A stretch of DNA of 43,454 nucleotides from an uncultured Pseudomonadota bacterium (GCA_949295995.1 CASFNK010000028.1:1-43454); one strand, 5' to 3'; numbered from the stretch's first letter, positions 1 through 10,304 are shown. The notes: generated by a model not told the origin, from the sequence alone. Program-made: numbers and translations.

Positions 1-372
1 ATCAAAATAAGCTGTATTATAAGGACATTTTAAGCCCGGTAACAAACCTGCACTACAACTGTTTAGGCTGTAACCATCTTTCTTGCATTTGTCAATCGTC
101 GGGTCGCCGAAATCTATATTCCCGAAGTCTAAATTTTGACCGCCGGTGATGAATTGAACTGATGATATTTTGAAATTTGAACGATTGGGCAAGCCTACCT
201 CTAGGCTTGCCCTAGACATCGGCTCAAAGGTTTGGTTTCGACTAGCTTCTATGAGGTGCGTGTATTGCTGAGAAACACCTTGCCCTTTTACCAAAACAAA
301 ACTACTTTCACTTACGCCGCCCATACCGGTAAGCGCAAGCAACGATAATCCTATCGCAAGCTGCTTTCTCAT
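1..372 (-). CDS. Secreted cysteine-containing protein, 3'-truncated by window edge
   Basis: This gene starts at the ATG whose complement is 370-372 and runs off the left end, so only 124 N-terminal residues are visible. The first ~20 residues (MRKQLAIGLSLLALTGMGG) look like a Sec signal peptide. A GAGGTG ribosome binding site lies 4 bases before the ATG. Near the visible end is a cysteine module: C, a GY dipeptide about five residues on, another C, then CPYNTAYF. It resembles the module at residues 29-64 of the protein at the other window edge (42440-43405). I do not recognise the function. The module is of a type I associate with secreted proteins of gut Alphaproteobacteria, which is recollection and not a search. 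An 11-bp perfect hairpin lies inside the coding sequence at 187-212. Confidence 0.75.
   Translation of the reverse strand, partial: MRKQLAIGLSLLALTGMGGVSESSFVLVKGQGVSQQYTHLIEASRNQTFEPMSRASLEVGLPNRSNFKISSVQFITGGQNLDFGNIDFGDPTIDKCKKDGYSLNSCSAGLLPGLKCPYNTAYFD
187..212. repeat. Perfect intragenic palindrome, 11-bp arms
   Basis: GGGCAAGCCTA (187-197) is followed by a 4-base loop and then its exact reverse complement TAGGCTTGCCC (202-212). It lies inside the partial secreted-protein gene and encodes part of the region between the signal peptide and the cysteine module. There is no T-tract on either side, so it is unlikely to be an intrinsic terminator. I did not see a second copy in the window. 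Confidence 0.7.
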
Positions 373-408
373 AATACACCTCGTTATAACTGAACCATGT
401 CTTTTTAT

Positions 409-437
409 AACTTAGCATATCTCAAAGCGTTTGTCAA
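409..437 (-). promoter_or_regulatory. Predicted sigma-70 promoter of the left-edge secreted protein
   Basis: On the minus strand a perfect -35 TTGACA (432-437) is separated by 17 bases from TAAGTT (409-414). The -10 is preceded by TGC, an extended -10 element. It lies about 37 bases upstream of the ATG at 372. This is the best sigma-70 match in the window by eye; no transcription data were used. Confidence 0.6.
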
Positions 438-473
438 ACACATTTACTCGAAGAGTTTTATTTTGGCTAAAGC

Positions 474-508
474 CCATAAAAAAAGAGGCTAAGTTAATTA
501 GCCTCTTT
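474..508 (-). terminator. Intrinsic terminator of thrS
   Basis: The stem is AAAGAGGCTAA (482-492) with TTAGCCTCTTT (498-508) and a 5-base loop. On the minus strand it is followed by a run of T (474-481). It lies 20 bases beyond the thrS stop codon, so it terminates thrS transcription before the next minus-strand gene. Confidence 0.85.
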
Positions 509-527
509 GGGGGGAATGCACAAAAGC

Positions 528-2459
528 CTATTCGTGTAAGTGCGGCATTGTTGCTTCTTCTACCAAGTTTTTGATAAAGTCATCTAATTTGATAATTTCT
601 TGTTTTTCAGAACCAAGACGACGAACGGCAACCGTTCCGTTTTCTTTTTCTTTAGCCCCGACCACAGCAATAACAGGAATCTTTGCTAAAGAGTGTTCAC
701 GAATTTTGTAGTTGATTTTCTCATTTCTCAAATCGGTTTTGGCATATAAACCTGCTGCTTGCAGTTTTTGCGCAACTTCTTGAGCATAGTCATCAAATCC
801 GCTGACAATCGGGCAAACCACAACTTGCTCAGGAGAGAGCCATAACGGCAATTTTCCGGCATGGTTTTCAATCAAAATACCGAGGAAGCGTTCAATTGAA
901 CCAAACAATGCTCTGTGCAACATAACCGGTTGATGTTTTTCACCATCTTCACCAATATAAGAAATATCAAAACGTTGCGGCAAGTTCATATCCATTTGCA
1001 CAGTACCGCATTGCCATTCACGACCGATAGCATCTCTCAAAATAAATTCGAGTTTCGGACCATAGAAAGCGCCTTCGCCTTCATTGATTTCGTATTCATA
1101 ACCATTATGTTCCAAAGCATTTGCCAAAGCTTTTTCTGAGATGTCCCAAATCTCATCGGAACCGATACGATAAATACTGTCCGGACGAGTAGAGAGATAG
1201 ATTTTAACATCTTCAAAGCCAAAGTCTTTGTAAATATCCAAAATCAACTTAATGGTTCTGACACATTCTTCTTCCATTTGCTCAGGAGTGCAGAAAATAT
1301 GCGCATCATCTTGAGTAAATTCACGAACCCGCATCAACCCCATGAGAGAGCCAGAAGCCTCATATCTGTTAACCATACCGAATTCAGCCACTCTTAACGG
1401 CAAATCACGGTAAGATTTAATCCCTTGTTTATAAACGAGCAAACCCCCAGGGCAGTTCATCGGCTTAACGCAGAATTGCTTGCCGTCTTCAGTTTTTCCC
1501 GAATAGTTATGAGCACCGTATTTGTCCCAGTGTCCGGAAATTTCCCATAATACTCTGTCCATAATACGCGGCGTTGCAATTTCAATATATCCGTTGTGCT
1601 CTTGACGGTTACGCATATATTCAATCAATTTGCGATAGATTTTGTAACCTTTATCATGCCAAAAAACAGCTCCCGGAGCATATTCTGGTTCAAAATGGAA
1701 CAAATCCATTTCTTTACCTAATTTACGGTGGTCGCGTTTTGCGGCTTCTTCCATCATATCAAGATAGGCTTTAAGGTCTTTTTTATCAGCCCAAGCGGTT
1801 GCATAAATACGTTGCAACATTTCCTTAGAGGAATCACCTCTCCAATAAGCGCCGGCAACTTTCATTAGTTTGAACGCATCGCCGATTTTGCCGGTTGAGG
1901 GCAAGTGCGGACCTCTGCACAAATCGGTAAAATCGCCTTGACGATACAAAGAGATTGTCTCGCTTTCAGGTAAATCTTCAATAATTTCAGCTTTATAATA
2001 TTCACCTTTATCTTTGAAAAATTTGATAGCGTCATTTCTTGGCATAACAATACGTTCGAGCTTTTCATCACGCTTAACGATATCATGCATTTTAGCTTCA
2101 ATTTTTTCAAAATCTTCGGTTGTAAAAGGTTCTTGGCGAGCAAAGTCATAATAAAAACCGTTATCAATAGCCGGTCCGATTGTTACTTGAACATCAGGCC
2201 ACAATTCTTTAACCGCTTGAGCCATGACGTGAGAGCAAGTATGGCGCAAAATGTGTAAACCCTCTTTATCCTTACCGGTGATAATAACCACGGTTGCGTC
2301 GGTAGTGATGGGAGTGCTTAAATCTTGCGTTGTACCGTTCACGTTAATCGCAAAAGCCGCCTTGGCCAAACCTGCACTAATTTTGTTAGCGATGTCAAAA
2401 CCATTGACTCCGCTTTCCATCTCAAAAACACTTCCGTCAGGAAGTTTAATCGCAACCAT
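528..2459 (-). CDS. thrS: Threonine--tRNA ligase
   Basis: Class II aminoacyl-tRNA synthetase that charges tRNA-Thr in the cytoplasm; 643 residues, the usual length. The order is an N-terminal TGS domain (about 1-62), then an editing domain with HTCSH at 73-77 and DLCRGPHLP with C181 and H185. The catalytic core carries the zinc ligands C336 (KPMNCPGG), H387 (DDAHIF) and H515 (MLHRALFGS). Motif 2 is the VREFTQDDAHIF region. The anticodon-binding domain starts near residue 540. I chose the ATG at 2457-2459. A TTG five codons upstream is also in frame, but the AAGGAA ribosome binding site sits inside that extension, seven bases before the ATG, and the family begins MxxIxLPDGS. It lies 74 bases downstream of the glycosyltransferase gene on the same strand. 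A terminator follows. Confidence 0.98.
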   Translation of the reverse strand: MVAIKLPDGSVFEMESGVNGFDIANKISAGLAKAAFAINVNGTTQDLSTPITTDATVVIITGKDKEGLHILRHTCSHVMAQAVKELWPDVQVTIGPAIDNGFYYDFARQEPFTTEDFEKIEAKMHDIVKRDEKLERIVMPRNDAIKFFKDKGEYYKAEIIEDLPESETISLYRQGDFTDLCRGPHLPSTGKIGDAFKLMKVAGAYWRGDSSKEMLQRIYATAWADKKDLKAYLDMMEEAAKRDHRKLGKEMDLFHFEPEYAPGAVFWHDKGYKIYRKLIEYMRNRQEHNGYIEIATPRIMDRVLWEISGHWDKYGAHNYSGKTEDGKQFCVKPMNCPGGLLVYKQGIKSYRDLPLRVAEFGMVNRYEASGSLMGLMRVREFTQDDAHIFCTPEQMEEECVRTIKLILDIYKDFGFEDVKIYLSTRPDSIYRIGSDEIWDISEKALANALEHNGYEYEINEGEGAFYGPKLEFILRDAIGREWQCGTVQMDMNLPQRFDISYIGEDGEKHQPVMLHRALFGSIERFLGILIENHAGKLPLWLSPEQVVVCPIVSGFDDYAQEVAQKLQAAGLYAKTDLRNEKINYKIREHSLAKIPVIAVVGAKEKENGTVAVRRLGSEKQEIIKLDDFIKNLVEEATMPHLHE

Positions 2460-2533
2460 GTTAAATTCCTTCAATTAAATTATTTGTTATTACTTTTGAG
2501 CAGCAAGCAAGAAACTTCTTAATTCTTACAAAC

Positions 2534-3691
2534 TCAATGGTTTATATTAAGCAGTTCTTTATAAACTGCAATAGTTTTTTCGCACATAATATCTTTAGTA
2601 AAGTTATTTTGTACGTTTTTAATTCCTGCTTGAGAGATTTTTTTGATTTCGGCAGGAGAGAGGGCTAAAGCCCAATCAATAGCTTCAGCCAAAGAGATAG
2701 GGTTATTGCTGTAAAAAAACTTTCCGGTTACGCCATCGGTAATTGTATCAAGTGAGCCGCCGATATTAGAGGCTACTACCACTTTCCCCATAGCTTGTCC
2801 TTCAATGGAAATACGCCCGAAAGCCTCAGGTTCGATAGCTGTTGATAAGACCACGTTAGAAACCATCATTAAAGCCGGAACATCGGTCGTTTGACCATGA
2901 AAGGCCACACTTCCCTCCAAATGATATTTTTTTACCAAATTTCTTAGGTGTTCGCTATATTTTACACGTCCTTGGTCCGGTCCGACAATCAAGCAATAGT
3001 AATCTTTGTTTTTGAGTAAAGATAGTGCTTCCAATAACAGATGTTGCCCTTTCCAGTGTGTCAACCGTCCGATAAGAAGCAAAACTTTTTTGTCATCAGG
3101 AATATGATATTCTTTAATGGTTTTAATAATCCTTTCTTGAGAAACGGCTTCGGGATTAAATTTTTCAACATCAACACATCTGTGAACCAGACAAATTTTA
3201 TCTTCTGAGACTTTATAATTGGCAAGAATATGCTTTTTGATGTGTTCTGAAATGGCAATGACTTTTTCGCCCAAGACCATCACTTTATTATAGATTTTTT
3301 TCAAACCTAAAGGTCCCAAACCATAAGTGCCGTGAAAAGTTGTCATATAATGAACGCCGGCTCTTTTAGCCGCCCAATAAGCGCTCCAAGCCGGAGCTCT
3401 GGAACGAGCATGCACGATGTTGATGCCGTTATCTCTGATAAATTGTTCGAGTTTTTTAGCATTGGCGCGCATTTTGAAAATATTTTTGGTTTTCAAAGGC
3501 AAGGTTAAATGTTTAATTTTATCTCTTTCAAGCTCATGAACCAAACGCCCCCCTTGCGAGGCAACAAAGTTTTTGATACCTTTTTTCTGTAGGTAAGTTG
3601 CAATTTCGATAGTGCCGCGTTCGACACCGCCCATTTCAAGTTCCGGTAGGACTTGTAAAACCACCGGAGAAAAATCATTGCTATTTGTCAT
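2534..3691 (-). CDS. GT4-family glycosyltransferase
   Basis: A 385-residue retaining glycosyltransferase of the GT-B fold, probably transferring a sugar from a nucleotide-sugar donor to a lipopolysaccharide or other envelope glycan. The N-terminus has the acceptor-side glycine loop (LELEMGGVERGTIEIA-like, about residues 16-32). The C-terminal half begins its Rossmann domain at VLLLIGRLTHWKGQ. Near residue 290 it has the family E-x7-E signature in EPEAFGRISIEG, followed by GKVVVASNIGG. Acceptor and donor cannot be read from the sequence. It is divergent from the hydrolase at 3739 with only 47 bases between starts, and it lies upstream of thrS. No other glycan genes are nearby, so the pathway is open. 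Confidence 0.9.
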   Translation of the reverse strand: MTNSNDFSPVVLQVLPELEMGGVERGTIEIATYLQKKGIKNFVASQGGRLVHELERDKIKHLTLPLKTKNIFKMRANAKKLEQFIRDNGINIVHARSRAPAWSAYWAAKRAGVHYMTTFHGTYGLGPLGLKKIYNKVMVLGEKVIAISEHIKKHILANYKVSEDKICLVHRCVDVEKFNPEAVSQERIIKTIKEYHIPDDKKVLLLIGRLTHWKGQHLLLEALSLLKNKDYYCLIVGPDQGRVKYSEHLRNLVKKYHLEGSVAFHGQTTDVPALMMVSNVVLSTAIEPEAFGRISIEGQAMGKVVVASNIGGSLDTITDGVTGKFFYSNNPISLAEAIDWALALSPAEIKKISQAGIKNVQNNFTKDIMCEKTIAVYKELLNINH

Positions 3692-3738
3692 TTTATTGTT
3701 AAAATCCTAAAAGTTTTATGTTTAAGGAGCGTCATTAC

Positions 3739-4497
3739 ATGACTGAATACACTTTTGGTTCAAACTTTACAACAAAAATCGACTTTCGCCAAGCAAAAAC
3801 GCCAAGGACTAACAATTTAACCATCGTTTATCTGCACGGGCTTTACTCGGATTGCTGGGGAAGAAAGCCCGAAAGCATAGCAAACTGGTGTATGGAACAT
3901 GGTTTTAACTTTTTTCGTTATGAATTAGCCGGTCATGGCTCCGATTCGTCTCGCTATGAAGAAGTGGATTTTAATATCTGGAAAGAGCAACTCTTGGAGG
4001 TTTTGGATAAAATTGTAAAAACCGATGTCGTGTTAATGGGCTCATCATTGGGAGGCTGGTTAAGTTTGATAGGGGCGCTCAATCGTCCCGAACAGGTAAA
4101 AGGGGTCATAGGGCTTGCCGCCGCACCGGATTTTACGCTCGATTTGGAAAAATACATTTTCACGCCTGAGCAAACTAAAACCTTATATGAGGAGGGCAGG
4201 CTGGAGTTTCCGATGAAGGACTTTACTTATGTCTTCACCAAAAAGATGTTTGAAACAGCCAAACAAAATCGCTTGCTTGACAAGACATTAGAAATAAAAT
4301 GTCCGGTGCATTTAATTCAAGGGCAAAAAGATGCCAATATCTTGCCCGACAAAGCCTTAAAAATTGCGCAGTGTTTGACGAGTGATGAAGTTGTGATAAA
4401 GTTGTTAAAAGACGGCAATCATCGCCTGGGAACGGATACGGATATTGCCGAGATTCTAAACACTTTAGAGAGTTTGCTTTCTCGTATTTTGAAATAA
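3739..4497 (+). CDS. Alpha/beta-hydrolase family protein
   Basis: A 252-residue serine hydrolase with a complete catalytic triad by motif: nucleophile S103 in GSSLGG, acid D198 in QGQKD, and H228 in GNHRLG. The oxyanion loop is YLHGLYSD at 31-38. There is no signal peptide, so it is probably a cytoplasmic esterase, thioesterase or acylhydrolase; the substrate is unknown. I chose the ATG at 3739 because AAGGAG ends nine bases before it. The upstream in-frame ATG at 3718 would put that ribosome binding site inside the gene. It is transcribed away from the glycosyltransferase and toward the efflux operon, 68 bases from the adaptor gene. Confidence 0.9.
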   Translation: MTEYTFGSNFTTKIDFRQAKTPRTNNLTIVYLHGLYSDCWGRKPESIANWCMEHGFNFFRYELAGHGSDSSRYEEVDFNIWKEQLLEVLDKIVKTDVVLMGSSLGGWLSLIGALNRPEQVKGVIGLAAAPDFTLDLEKYIFTPEQTKTLYEEGRLEFPMKDFTYVFTKKMFETAKQNRLLDKTLEIKCPVHLIQGQKDANILPDKALKIAQCLTSDEVVIKLLKDGNHRLGTDTDIAEILNTLESLLSRILK

Positions 4498-4536
4498 TAA
4501 AGCCCTTGTAATATGGCCAAGGATAATTATTTAAAT

Positions 4537-4556
4537 CTCAAATTGAACAATTTGAG
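4537..4556. promoter_or_regulatory. Perfect inverted repeat overlapping the RND operon ribosome binding site
   Basis: CTCAAATTG (4537-4545), two A, then the exact reverse complement CAATTTGAG (4548-4556). The right arm contains the first bases of the GAGG ribosome binding site (4554-4557) for the adaptor at 4566. It could be an operator for a dimeric repressor, or an RNA hairpin (7-bp stem CTCAAAT/ATTTGAG with a 6-base loop) that hides the binding site. No regulator gene lies next to the operon. Confidence 0.5.
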
Positions 4557-4565
4557 GATACATCA

Positions 4566-5732
4566 ATGCAGGCCAAACAAATACCAAACCCCAAAACAAA
4601 ACCGACGCATGATTGGGTAAAATGGATTTTGGGAATAATAATTGTTATTTTGGTAAGTTATATCGTTTATCATTATATAACCAATCGCCCTTTGCCTTTG
4701 TCAGGCATTACGACTTCGGAAATCACGTTAAAAGTTAAAGCAATTTCGCCTCAATCGGTAACGATAGAAAAAAAATACGTTGGTTATATCACGCCGATAA
4801 ACGATGTGTCGATAATGCCCAAAATCAGCGGATTTTTAAAAACGGTTAATGCCTATGGCGGACAAGAAGTTCAAAGAGGAGATTTGCTTTTAGTGATTGA
4901 CCAAGGGGAATATCTTGCCCAATTAGCGGCGGCGGACGCGGCTGTCAAACAGGCTGAGGCTGACTATGCCAATGCGGAAATTTACTATAATCGAATGCAA
5001 AAGGCAGGGACCAAGGCCATATCTAAAACCGAATTGGATAATGCCCAAGCCTCTTATTTGAGTGCGCAGGCCGCTCTTGCTCAAGCCCAAGCCAACTATG
5101 AATTATCCAAAGTAAATTTAAGCTATACCGAAATCAAAGCCCCGATATCGGGAATTATAGGGGAAGTAAGTTTGACGCAAGGAGATTATGTCTCCCCAAC
5201 AGGACAAAAATTATTTAGTATTATCAGTTATAGCCCGATAAGAGTTGTTTTTGCCATTAGTGATAAGGATTATTTGGAAGAAGTAAAAAAAGGCGCATTT
5301 TTTAAGGATAACAAAATCCGCCTTCGTTTAGCCGATGGCAGTTTGTATCAATATTTAGGACAATATCGCTATTCGGACAATCAAGTAACGAAATCGACCG
5401 GCTCAGTTTCGGTTTATGCCGATTTTGAAAATCCCGATAAAATATTGCTATCCAACGCTTACGTTGATGTCTTGGTTGAAAAAAGTTATACCGATGTGAT
5501 TTTAATTAATAAACAAAATATTGAAATGTCTGCAAACGGCAATTTTGTAAATGTGGTGAATCAAGGAAAATTAGAAAAGCGAAAAATCAATATCTTAGGA
5601 GCCGTTGGCGCGGATAACGTGGTTGAAAATACCTTTGATAGTGGAGATTATCTGGTCGTGGAAAAGGTTTCGCCTAAAGCATTTTCTTCGCCCATAAAGA
5701 TGGATATTGAGACCCCTCAGGAGAAAAAGTAA
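4566..5732 (+). CDS. RND efflux periplasmic adaptor (MexA/AcrA type)
   Basis: A 388-residue membrane fusion protein that joins an inner-membrane RND pump to an outer-membrane channel. It has one N-terminal membrane anchor (about 19-38) and no lipobox. The family lipoyl half-motifs follow ([21 protein letters not shown], then [13 protein letters not shown]). Between them is an alpha-helical hairpin rich in Ala and Gln (about 115-180), followed by beta-barrel and membrane-proximal domains. Its stop codon overlaps the pump start by one base (TAATG), so translation is likely coupled. It is the first gene of a three-gene operon. The substrate range cannot be deduced. Confidence 0.94.
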   Translation: MQAKQIPNPKTKPTHDWVKWILGIIIVILVSYIVYHYITNRPLPLSGITTSEITLKVKAISPQSVTIEKKYVGYITPINDVSIMPKISGFLKTVNAYGGQEVQRGDLLLVIDQGEYLAQLAAADAAVKQAEADYANAEIYYNRMQKAGTKAISKTELDNAQASYLSAQAALAQAQANYELSKVNLSYTEIKAPISGIIGEVSLTQGDYVSPTGQKLFSIISYSPIRVVFAISDKDYLEEVKKGAFFKDNKIRLRLADGSLYQYLGQYRYSDNQVTKSTGSVSVYADFENPDKILLSNAYVDVLVEKSYTDVILINKQNIEMSANGNFVNVVNQGKLEKRKINILGAVGADNVVENTFDSGDYLVVEKVSPKAFSSPIKMDIETPQEKK

Positions 5733-8700
5733 TGTTTTCCGAATATTTTATTGATAAGCCGAGATTTGCGGGTGTCATTTCCATTGTTATGATATTATTG
5801 GGGCTTTTGGCAATTGTTGTTTTGCCAGTATCGCAATATCCGCAAATAACGCCGCCGCAAATTGTTGTCTCCACCACTTACCCCGGAGCCAGTGCCCAAG
5901 TTTTAGTTGATACGGTAGCCATTCCGATAGAAAATCAAATCAACGGGGTAGAAGATATGCTTTATATGTCATCAACTTCGGACGATAACGGCAGTTACAC
6001 CTTAACCATAACTTTTAATATCGGAACCGACCCCGACATTGCCCAAGTAAAGGTTCAAAACCGTTTGCAACAAGTAATGTCGCAACTCCCCTCTATTGTA
6101 AACCAAGAAGGTATTGATGTTAAAACCAGTATGTCCAATATTTTGGGAATGTTGGTCTTGCGCTCGCCCAATAACACCTATAACGACTTGTATTTAAGTA
6201 ACTTTGCCTATACCAACATCAAAAACCCGTTATCTCGCATTAAAGGAATGGGTTCGGTTGATATATACGGTCCGCAATATTCAATGCGTGTTTGGCTAAA
6301 CAGTGATAAAATAGCCTCATTGGGATTGGATAGTGCCACGATAGCCCAAGCCATTTCTTCACAAAACGTACAAGCCTCAATAGGGCAGGTTGGCGCCGCT
6401 CCGAGTAGTGAAGAGACACCGATGGTGTTATCTTTAACCGCCAAAGGTTTATTGAACACGGTTGATGATTTTGAAAATATAATTATTGCCACCTCAGCAG
6501 ACGGAGGAGTTGTGCGCCTCAAAGATGTTGCACGGATAGAATTGGGAGCGGATAATTACGGAATGAACGCGCATTTTGATAACGCTCCGGCGGTTGTTAT
6601 CGGTTTAAGCCAAACGCCTAATACCAATTCTTTGCAAATAATGGATAATGTGCGTGAAGCGATTACCGAATTGAGCAAAACTTTCCCCGCAGATATGGAA
6701 TTTAAGGTGGCATACGATTCAACCGAATATGTGAGAGCCTCCATTGCCGGAATTATAGAGACGTTGGTTATTACCTTTTCACTCGTGGTTTTGGTAACTT
6801 ATGTTTTCTTGCAAAAGTTCAAAACAACGTTAATTCCGTTAATCACCATTCCCGTTTCGTTAATTGCAACCTTTGCGGTAATTTATGCTTTGGGTTTTGA
6901 TATTAATATCTTAACGCTTTTTGCCATGATATTGGCGATAGGCTTGGTGGTTGATGATGCAATTATTGTTGTGGAGCGAGTCCAATACCTGATGGTTTAT
7001 AACAAGCTCGATTCACATCAAGCTGCCATTAAAGCCATGAAAGATATAGCAGGAGCCATAGTAGCCACCACCTTTGTCTTGCTTTCAATTTTTATTCCGG
7101 TCGGATTAATGGCGGGCATAACCGGAAAAATTTATCAGCAGTTTGCGGTAACAATATCGACGGCGGTGGTTTTTTCGGCATTTAATGCCTTAACGTTAAG
7201 TCCGTCATTATGTGCGATTTTTTTGCAAGGAGAGGCGCAAAATTCTAAACCGCACGGATTTTTCAAATGGTTTGACGATGTAATAGACTTTTTCAAAAAG
7301 CATTATCTGCACGCGGTAGGCTATTTTTCTCAATATTTATGGGTTACGATAGTTGTAACGTTAGGCGTTATCGCGTTAATCTGGGGATTTTTTAAGTTTA
7401 CGGCGACATCCTTTATTCCCGAAGAAGACCAAGGCATTGTTTTTGCCAATATTCAGTTATCGGATACCGCAACCATTAATCAAACAAATGAGGTTTTGTC
7501 GCAAATCAGCGAAGGCAGCCTCAAAATCCCCGGCGTAAAATATTTTATTTCGGTAGCCGGTTATTCGATTTTAGGCGGTGGCGGAGAAAATGTGGCCTTA
7601 GGCGTAATCGGTTTGGAGCCGTGGTCGGAAAGAACAACCAAAGAAACTTCATTAGATTCGATACTTGGCAATTTGCGTGAAAAATTCGGGAATATATCGG
7701 GAGCCGAGGCCAATTTTTTTGCTCCGCCGGCGATTCCTGGAATTGGTAATAGTGATGGAATATCCTTAGAGCTTCTGGCAATAGATGGAAACCTGAGCCC
7801 TGAAGACTTGTTTGCACAAATGGAGAGCTATCTGGAAAAATTAAATACCTCAGGTGCGTTGAGTTATGCGTTCAGTACGTTTACCGCTAAAACACCTCAT
7901 ATTTATTTAGATATCGACCGCACAAAATTGGAGAGTTATGATATTAGCGTTTCGGACTTGTTTAGTTCTTTGTCAAGTAATTTAGGGTCGAAATATATAA
8001 ATAACATTACCTTGAGCGGACAGGTAAACAAAGTGATTATTCAGGCGGATTTTCCATATCGGAGCAATATCAGCGATGTTGAAAATCTCTATATCCGCAA
8101 TCAACAAGGGGATTTAATACGCCTCAACAGTTTTGCCTCTGTCAAAACCAGTATTTCGCCTAAAATCATCTATCGCTATAATCAATACACTTCAGCGGCC
8201 ATAACGGCGCAAACCGCACCTGAAACCAGCACCGGTATGGCGATAGCACAAATTTCGCAAATAGCCAATCAAGTTTTGCCCAAAGGCTATCAAATAGATT
8301 GGACGGGATTGAGCTTGCAAGAAGTCGAAGCTGCCGGAATGGGAACAATTTTAATAGTTTTGGCACTCATCTTTTGCTATTTGTTTTTGGTCGCGCTGTA
8401 CGAGAGTTGGATGCTGGCTTTTTCGGTGATGTTTTCAACCGTTTTTGCCATTTTGGGAGCATTAATCGGCTTGCATATAATGGGACAATCATTGAGCATC
8501 TATGCTCAACTTGGGTTGATAATGTTAATCGGCTTGGCTGCCAAGAATGCGATTTTAATCGTTGAATTTACCAAATCTTACCGCGAGGCGGGAGACAGCA
8601 TTCAAGAAGCGGCGGCCAAAGGAGCTGGCGAGAGATTTCGCGCGGTTTTAATGACGGCTCTGACTTTCATATTAGGTGTATTTCCGATGATTATAGCTAC

Positions 8701-8878
8701 CGGAGCCGGCGCCTCATCACAAATAGCCATCGGCACCTCGGTATTTTACGGCATGATAGCCGCCACTTTTATTGGTATAATTTTTATTCCGGCTTTGTTT
8801 GCGGTTTTTGAAAGTCTAAAAGAAAAGAGCGGACATAAAAAACAATTAAAGCCTAAAGGAGAAAAAAATGCAAAATAA
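5732..8878 (+). CDS. RND multidrug efflux pump, HAE1 family
   Basis: A 1048-residue inner-membrane proton/drug antiporter, nearly identical in length to AcrB/MexB. There is a TM1 after the N-terminal FIDKPRFA motif, a large periplasmic loop, a second transmembrane block and a second periplasmic loop (with IPEEDQG). The proton-relay pair D408-D409 is present in [15 protein letters not shown] (TM4), and the matching lysine occurs in [13 protein letters not shown] (TM10, near 945). It should act as a trimer with the flanking adaptor and outer-membrane factor. It overlaps the outer-membrane factor start by 11 bases. All key residues are present, so it is likely functional; the substrates are unknown. 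Confidence 0.96.
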   Translation: MFSEYFIDKPRFAGVISIVMILLGLLAIVVLPVSQYPQITPPQIVVSTTYPGASAQVLVDTVAIPIENQINGVEDMLYMSSTSDDNGSYTLTITFNIGTDPDIAQVKVQNRLQQVMSQLPSIVNQEGIDVKTSMSNILGMLVLRSPNNTYNDLYLSNFAYTNIKNPLSRIKGMGSVDIYGPQYSMRVWLNSDKIASLGLDSATIAQAISSQNVQASIGQVGAAPSSEETPMVLSLTAKGLLNTVDDFENIIIATSADGGVVRLKDVARIELGADNYGMNAHFDNAPAVVIGLSQTPNTNSLQIMDNVREAITELSKTFPADMEFKVAYDSTEYVRASIAGIIETLVITFSLVVLVTYVFLQKFKTTLIPLITIPVSLIATFAVIYALGFDINILTLFAMILAIGLVVDDAIIVVERVQYLMVYNKLDSHQAAIKAMKDIAGAIVATTFVLLSIFIPVGLMAGITGKIYQQFAVTISTAVVFSAFNALTLSPSLCAIFLQGEAQNSKPHGFFKWFDDVIDFFKKHYLHAVGYFSQYLWVTIVVTLGVIALIWGFFKFTATSFIPEEDQGIVFANIQLSDTATINQTNEVLSQISEGSLKIPGVKYFISVAGYSILGGGGENVALGVIGLEPWSERTTKETSLDSILGNLREKFGNISGAEANFFAPPAIPGIGNSDGISLELLAIDGNLSPEDLFAQMESYLEKLNTSGALSYAFSTFTAKTPHIYLDIDRTKLESYDISVSDLFSSLSSNLGSKYINNITLSGQVNKVIIQADFPYRSNISDVENLYIRNQQGDLIRLNSFASVKTSISPKIIYRYNQYTSAAITAQTAPETSTGMAIAQISQIANQVLPKGYQIDWTGLSLQEVEAAGMGTILIVLALIFCYLFLVALYESWMLAFSVMFSTVFAILGALIGLHIMGQSLSIYAQLGLIMLIGLAAKNAILIVEFTKSYREAGDSIQEAAAKGAGERFRAVLMTALTFILGVFPMIIATGAGASSQIAIGTSVFYGMIAATFIGIIFIPALFAVFESLKEKSGHKKQLKPKGEKNAK

Positions 8879-10304
8879 GCATATAAGTTTGCTATTGGTA
8901 GGAACCATACTTACCGGTTGCACTTTAGGCCCCAATTACAGCCGCCCGGAATTTTATGAAGACCAAGAGCTGAGCTCTAACTTAAAGTTAAATACGAAAA
9001 CTCCAAAAAAAATCACCGCGGATTGGTATCGTCAGTTTCAGGATAAAACCTTGGATAATTTGGTCGAACAAGCACTTCAAAACAGTCCGAGTGTTAATCA
9101 AGCAATCCATAAATTAAAAGCGGCGCGTTATGGCTTGAGCCAAGGAGAATTTCAGTCTTTTCCGATGTTTGACGTTGATGGAAGTTACAATTACGAAAAC
9201 AGCAGTCAAGACAAAAGCATAGGCTATGCCGTAGATAGAGATTATTATCAATTAGGACTTGATGCTACTTGGGAACTTGATATATGGGGTGCCAACAAGC
9301 GTAATACGGAAGCTCTGGAAGCAACCTATAAAGCAGCAGGAGCAAGTTTTGATAATGTCAAACTGGTTTTGATTTCAGAAATCGTGTCTGACTATGCAAA
9401 TCTGCGCGCCAATCAAGCCAAGCTGAAATTAGCGCAAAAGACATTAGCCCACCGTCAAGAAGTTTATGATTTGGTCAAAAGGCAATATGATAATGGTCTA
9501 ACGGAGTTTATTGCACTCCAACAAGCGCAATATTCGGTTGATGGAGCCAAAGTATTAATTCCGCAATATCAGATGGAAATTGAGAATTATACGAGCGCAC
9601 TGAGTGTTTTAACGGGAATATTACCCGACGATTTGCCGTCTCAAATAGCCAAACCGACACAAAATTTAGCCGATAAGGCCCCGTCATATCAGGTAGAAAA
9701 GCTCAAACAGTTACCGGTGGAAGTCATTCGCAATCGTCCGGATGTCCAAATCTCTGAGCAAAATTTAATAGCGCAAAATGCGGTCATCGGAGAGTTAGTT
9801 GCGAATTTATATCCGAATGTGAGTTTGAGCGGTTTTATAGGCTGGCAAGGAGGAGAAATAGCCGGACTAATCGGAAAAAACACCAGGACTTACAGCTATT
9901 CCCCCGCGATTAAACTTCCGTTTTTTCATTGGAATCAGTTGACTAATGCGGTTGAAGAGCAAAAAGAAGTAAAAGAAGAGTACTTATATGCCTATCAGAT
10001 TTCGATATTAAATGCCATAAAGGAGCTGCGAGACGCGATTGTTGGTATAGAAGCAGAACAAAAGCAAAATACTTCATACCTGCAATCTGTTCAGAATATG
10101 AAGAATGTGTTGCAAGCGACTTTATCAAAATATGAAAACGGTTTAATTACGTTTAGTGAGGTTTTAACTGCGGAACAAAATCTTCTTCAAGCGCAAACCG
10201 AGCTTTTAGGCAACAATAACGACATGTATCAACAGCTCATATCTTTTTATAAAGCCGCTGGAGGCGGGTTGGAAAACACGTGGCAAACGGAGCGTAAAGA
10301 CTAG
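8868..10304 (+). CDS. RND efflux outer-membrane lipoprotein, NodT/OprM family
   Basis: A 478-residue TolC-like channel that completes the tripartite pump. The N-terminus is a lipoprotein signal with lipobox LTGC and acylated C18, followed by the family LGPNYSRPE motif. Two outer-membrane-efflux repeats follow, each with long amphipathic helices. The conserved [20 protein letters not shown] stretch is near residue 285. An AAAGGAG ribosome binding site lies upstream, inside the end of the pump gene. The TAG stop shares CTAG (10301-10304) with the stop of the convergent lipoprotein gene. No intrinsic terminator is visible after it. Confidence 0.95.
   Translation: MQNKHISLLLVGTILTGCTLGPNYSRPEFYEDQELSSNLKLNTKTPKKITADWYRQFQDKTLDNLVEQALQNSPSVNQAIHKLKAARYGLSQGEFQSFPMFDVDGSYNYENSSQDKSIGYAVDRDYYQLGLDATWELDIWGANKRNTEALEATYKAAGASFDNVKLVLISEIVSDYANLRANQAKLKLAQKTLAHRQEVYDLVKRQYDNGLTEFIALQQAQYSVDGAKVLIPQYQMEIENYTSALSVLTGILPDDLPSQIAKPTQNLADKAPSYQVEKLKQLPVEVIRNRPDVQISEQNLIAQNAVIGELVANLYPNVSLSGFIGWQGGEIAGLIGKNTRTYSYSPAIKLPFFHWNQLTNAVEEQKEVKEEYLYAYQISILNAIKELRDAIVGIEAEQKQNTSYLQSVQNMKNVLQATLSKYENGLITFSEVLTAEQNLLQAQTELLGNNNDMYQQLISFYKAAGGGLENTWQTERKD

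Noticed and set aside
2457..2474. TTG start extending thrS by five codons
   Set aside because: It places the ribosome binding site inside the gene; the ATG matches the family N-terminus.
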